Source of the DNA: Bacteroidales bacterium UBA3653
Lineage (GTDB): Bacteria > Bacteroidota > Bacteroidia > Bacteroidales > Paludibacteraceae
DNA length: 64,000 bases
Direction of reading: 5' to 3'
Assembly: GCA_002373505.1 (NCBI GenBank)
Contig: DFKE01000011.1
Coordinates: 48,692 to 112,691, forward strand
The position numbers were made by a program, and so were the translations under genes. Under the pieces are notes generated by a model, which was not told the origin of the DNA, did no database searches, and saw only the letters and a program-made list of their open reading frames with translations. Of this stretch, positions 61,716 to 64,000 are shown one piece after another (the stretch's first letter is position 1; each line of letters starts with the position of its first letter).

Positions 61716-62732
61716 ATGGCAAGAACAGAAATATCTACAATGGGTGAGTTCGGTTTGATCAAACATCTCACCAAAGACCTCAAACAGGTGCAACCCTCCA
61801 CGAAAAAAGGGGTGGGAGACGACTGCGCGGTCATGGATTTCGGCACGAAGAAAGTGCTGATGACGACGGACATGTTGCTGGAAGGTATCCATTTCAATTT
61901 GGAATATGTGCCTCTCAAGCATTTGGGATACAAGGCTGCGGTGGTCAATTTCTCGGATATATACGCTATGAACGGTACTCCGACCCAGATTACGGTTTCG
62001 CTTGGTATCAGCAAGCGTTTCTCGGTGGAGGATATCGAAGCGCTCTATTCGGGAATACGTCTGGCGTGCGAGCGGTATAATGTGGATCTGGTGGGAGGTG
62101 ATACATGCGCCTCTATAACGGGGCTGACGATCTCTATCACATGCCTCGGAACGGCGGCTGCAAAAGATATCGTCTATCGCAACGGTGCCAAACTCAACGA
62201 CCTCATCTGCGTCTCCGGAAACCTCGGCACAGCCTATATGGGTCTCCAACTCCTCGAACGCGAGCGGATGGCTAATGCGGAGCAACCGGATTTCGCGGGA
62301 AAAGAATACCTCCTCGAGCGGCAGCTCAAACCCGAGGCACGGCGGGACATCTTGGAATCCCTCCGCAAAGCGGGTGTCAAGCCTACTGCTATGATGGATG
62401 TATCGGACGGACTGTCGTCCGAACTGTTGCATATCTGTTCGCAATCCGGCGTCGGATGTTGTGTCTATGAGGATAAACTGCCGATCGACTACGAGGCTGC
62501 GGCTTTGGCGGAAGAGATGAATCTCAATATCGTCACCTGCGCCCTCAACGGAGGAGAGGACTACGAACTGCTCTTCACTTGCTCGCTGGACGACTACGAG
62601 AAACTGATTCCGGTGGAGGATCTGTATATCATCGGACATATAACGAAACCCGAGTACGGTTGCAACCTCATCGGACGCAACGGAGAAGAACTCGCACTCA
62701 AAGCACAGGGATGGAACGCTTTTCAATTATAG
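61716..62732 (+). CDS. thiL: Thiamine-monophosphate kinase
   Basis: The protein has 338 residues. It phosphorylates thiamine phosphate to thiamine diphosphate with ATP. AIR-synthase-like fold motifs are GVGDDCAVMD, TTDMLLEGIHFN, AVVNFSDIYAMNGTPTQ, LVGGDTC, MMDVSDGLSSELLHIC and NGGEDYELLF. The gene diverges from ruvA across a 168-nt promoter region and overlaps the next gene by 22 nt. Confidence 0.94.
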   Translation: MARTEISTMGEFGLIKHLTKDLKQVQPSTKKGVGDDCAVMDFGTKKVLMTTDMLLEGIHFNLEYVPLKHLGYKAAVVNFSDIYAMNGTPTQITVSLGISKRFSVEDIEALYSGIRLACERYNVDLVGGDTCASITGLTISITCLGTAAAKDIVYRNGAKLNDLICVSGNLGTAYMGLQLLERERMANAEQPDFAGKEYLLERQLKPEARRDILESLRKAGVKPTAMMDVSDGLSSELLHICSQSGVGCCVYEDKLPIDYEAAALAEEMNLNIVTCALNGGEDYELLFTCSLDDYEKLIPVEDLYIIGHITKPEYGCNLIGRNGEELALKAQGWNAFQL

Positions 62733-63709
62733 TACCGGTTTATAACAGACCGGATGAGGTGGACGAACTGTTACAGAGTCTCACCCGTCAGACCGATAAA
62801 GGATTCGAAGTGCTGATCATCGAAGACGGCTCGTCGGTGCCTTGCGAGGAGGTCTGCCGCAAATATGCGGACAGTCTGGATCTGCATTATTATTTCAAAC
62901 CCAATTCCGGACGCTCCGAGACACGCAATTACGGTATCGAACGGGCTACCGGAGACTGGTTCATCATCTATGACTCCGATATCATTGTTCCGCCGCAGTA
63001 TATAGCTACGGTCCGCTCGGAACTGGCGAAACATCCTGTGGACTGCTATGGTGGACCCGATGCGGCGGATAACAGCTTCTCGGATGTGCAGAAAGCTATC
63101 AACTATTCCATGACCTCGTTTATGACGACAGGCGGTGTGCGCGGAGGAACGAAAAACAAGAAGAAGTTCTCGCCCCGGTCTTTCAATATGGGTATCTCGC
63201 GCCGCTGTTTCGAGAAAGTGGGAGGATACAAAAACATGATTGGCGAAGATATCGACTTGTCTATCCGTATTCAACAGGCGGGCTTTGAAACAACGCTCAT
63301 TCCCGAGGCGTATGTGTATCATAAACGCAGGGTCGATCTGAAGAAATTCTTCCGCCAGGTGAATACGTTCGGCCGCGGACGGGTTTTGCTGGCAGAGATG
63401 CACCCGGGGTCGCTCAAAATGGTCTATATGCTGCCGGCGCTCTTTGTAATCGGGCATATAGTGCTGCTTCTGGCGGCTCTGGCGCTGGCGTTCTACGATT
63501 GGAGATGGGCGCTTGTTGCACTCTCGCCGCTTGCGCTGTATGTGATCGGGATCTTCTGCGAATCATTGATTAAGAACCGTTCGCTCAAAATAGCTTTCCT
63601 CTCGGTCGCTACCGCGTATATTCAGACATTCGGGTACGGACTCGGTTTCTTGGGAGAATGTATCACCCATAAGGCACGAAAGGCGAAACAGGAGGAGCTG
63701 TACAAATGA
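62711..63709 (+). CDS. Family 2 glycosyltransferase with C-terminal membrane helices
   Basis: The protein has 332 residues from ATG 62711, inside the end of thiL; the open frame back to 62579 is only a shadow of thiL. A GT-A fold begins FSIIVPVYNRPDEVDELLQ, with DSDIIVPP as the metal-binding DxD region and MIGEDIDLSIRIQQAGF as the ED motif. Three hydrophobic helices (about 238-262, 265-283 and 300-322) anchor it in the inner membrane. It probably adds a sugar to a lipid-linked or surface polysaccharide. It precedes a UDP-xylose synthase-like gene, which may supply its donor. Confidence 0.88.
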   Translation: MERFSIIVPVYNRPDEVDELLQSLTRQTDKGFEVLIIEDGSSVPCEEVCRKYADSLDLHYYFKPNSGRSETRNYGIERATGDWFIIYDSDIIVPPQYIATVRSELAKHPVDCYGGPDAADNSFSDVQKAINYSMTSFMTTGGVRGGTKNKKKFSPRSFNMGISRRCFEKVGGYKNMIGEDIDLSIRIQQAGFETTLIPEAYVYHKRRVDLKKFFRQVNTFGRGRVLLAEMHPGSLKMVYMLPALFVIGHIVLLLAALALAFYDWRWALVALSPLALYVIGIFCESLIKNRSLKIAFLSVATAYIQTFGYGLGFLGECITHKARKAKQEELYK

Positions 63710-63737
63710 GAAAATAATTAAATGACTTAATACGAAA

Positions 63738-64000
63738 ATGAAGAAGATTTTAGTTACCGGTGGGGCCGGTTTTCTGGGATCGCACTTATGCGAGGCTTTG
63801 CTGAAGCAAGGTAATGAGGTTATCTGCATGGATAATTATTTCACGGGTAGCAAGTCGAATATCATCCACCTGATGGACAATCCTTATTTCGAACTGTACC
63901 GCCATGACGTAACCATGCCTACGCATATTGAGGTGGACGAGATTTACAACCTCGCGTGTCCGGCTTCGCCGATTCACTATCAATACGACCCGATCAAGAC
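63738..64000 (+). CDS. UDP-glucuronate decarboxylase (UDP-xylose synthase), 5' part
   Basis: The first 87 residues are visible before the window ends. Rossmann motif ILVTGGAGFLGSHL, then MDNYFTGSKSNI, YRHDVTMP and YNLACPASPIHYQ. The last block is characteristic of UXS rather than of UDP-glucose epimerases. It makes UDP-xylose from UDP-glucuronate with tightly held NAD. Starts 28 nt after the glycosyltransferase gene. Confidence 0.85.
   Translation, partial: MKKILVTGGAGFLGSHLCEALLKQGNEVICMDNYFTGSKSNIIHLMDNPYFELYRHDVTMPTHIEVDEIYNLACPASPIHYQYDPIK

Noticed and set aside
62579..62710. Upstream extension of the glycosyltransferase frame
   Set aside because: It begins with TTG inside thiL and encodes an arginine-rich shadow of thiL; the GT-A fold starts exactly at ATG 62711.

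Overview
The window comes from a member of the Bacteroidota, most likely the Bacteroidales. The evidence is a SusC/SusD pair, lipoprotein glycan-binding proteins, the type IX secretion translocon SprA, and promoters of the phylum's own type: a TTG/TTTG element about 20 nt upstream of TAnnTTTG. I cannot name a genus. No tRNA, rRNA, IS element, CRISPR array or phage gene is visible.

Region 1 (1-34300) is almost entirely a polysaccharide utilisation locus aimed at beta-1,3/1,6-glucan (laminarin, fungal or yeast glucan, or similar). After the tail of an acyl-ACP thioesterase come three transcription units that share a conserved upstream control region. The first is a 2216-aa multi-module surface protein with a small membrane protein. 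The second is an 842-aa discoidin/fibronectin protein. The third is a long operon led by SusC and SusD. That operon encodes two BIG2-type surface glycan-binding lipoproteins, four GH16 endo-glucanases, a GH128 glucanase, a GPH/MFS sugar symporter, a large GH94/GH149-like glycoside phosphorylase, a GH81 endo-beta-1,3-glucanase with two discoidin domains, and a GH30 beta-glucanase fused to a CE1-like esterase. The logic reads as: bind and cut glucan at the surface, import through SusC/D, trim, take oligosaccharides across the inner membrane with the symporter, and split them with phosphate in the cytoplasm. No local regulator (hybrid two-component, SusR or ECF) and no GH3 beta-glucosidase is present in the window.

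Region 2 (34300-43200) holds a small Spy/DUF4890-like protein, then class I fumarase and a tight operon: degenerate M23 protein, dxr, rseP, hexapeptide acetyltransferase, DUF4293 protein, MscS channel and rlmN. Region 3 (43184-49017) has a membrane-anchored LytTR regulator facing a promoter region with repeated GTCAC words, a possible 31-aa peptide, an SGNH-like small protein, and the leftward genes yidC, an outer-membrane protein, deoD and kdsB. Region 4 (49047-61550) holds mfd, a NadR-like kinase, sprA and ruvA, all leftward. Region 5 (61716-64000) runs rightward: thiL, a family 2 glycosyltransferase and the start of a UDP-glucuronate decarboxylase gene.

The most striking unexplained feature cuts across all regions. 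Gene junctions and some coding linkers carry very short tandem arrays with exact periods of 7, 8, 9, 10 or 11 bp (about 15 bp for one word). The word differs from place to place, and the array often fills the whole spacer from one stop codon to the next start codon. Some words recur in unrelated genes: GTCGAAA in two GH16 genes and sprA, and CTGTTTAGCGC in mfd and the NadR-like kinase. mfd alone has four in-frame insertions of this kind.
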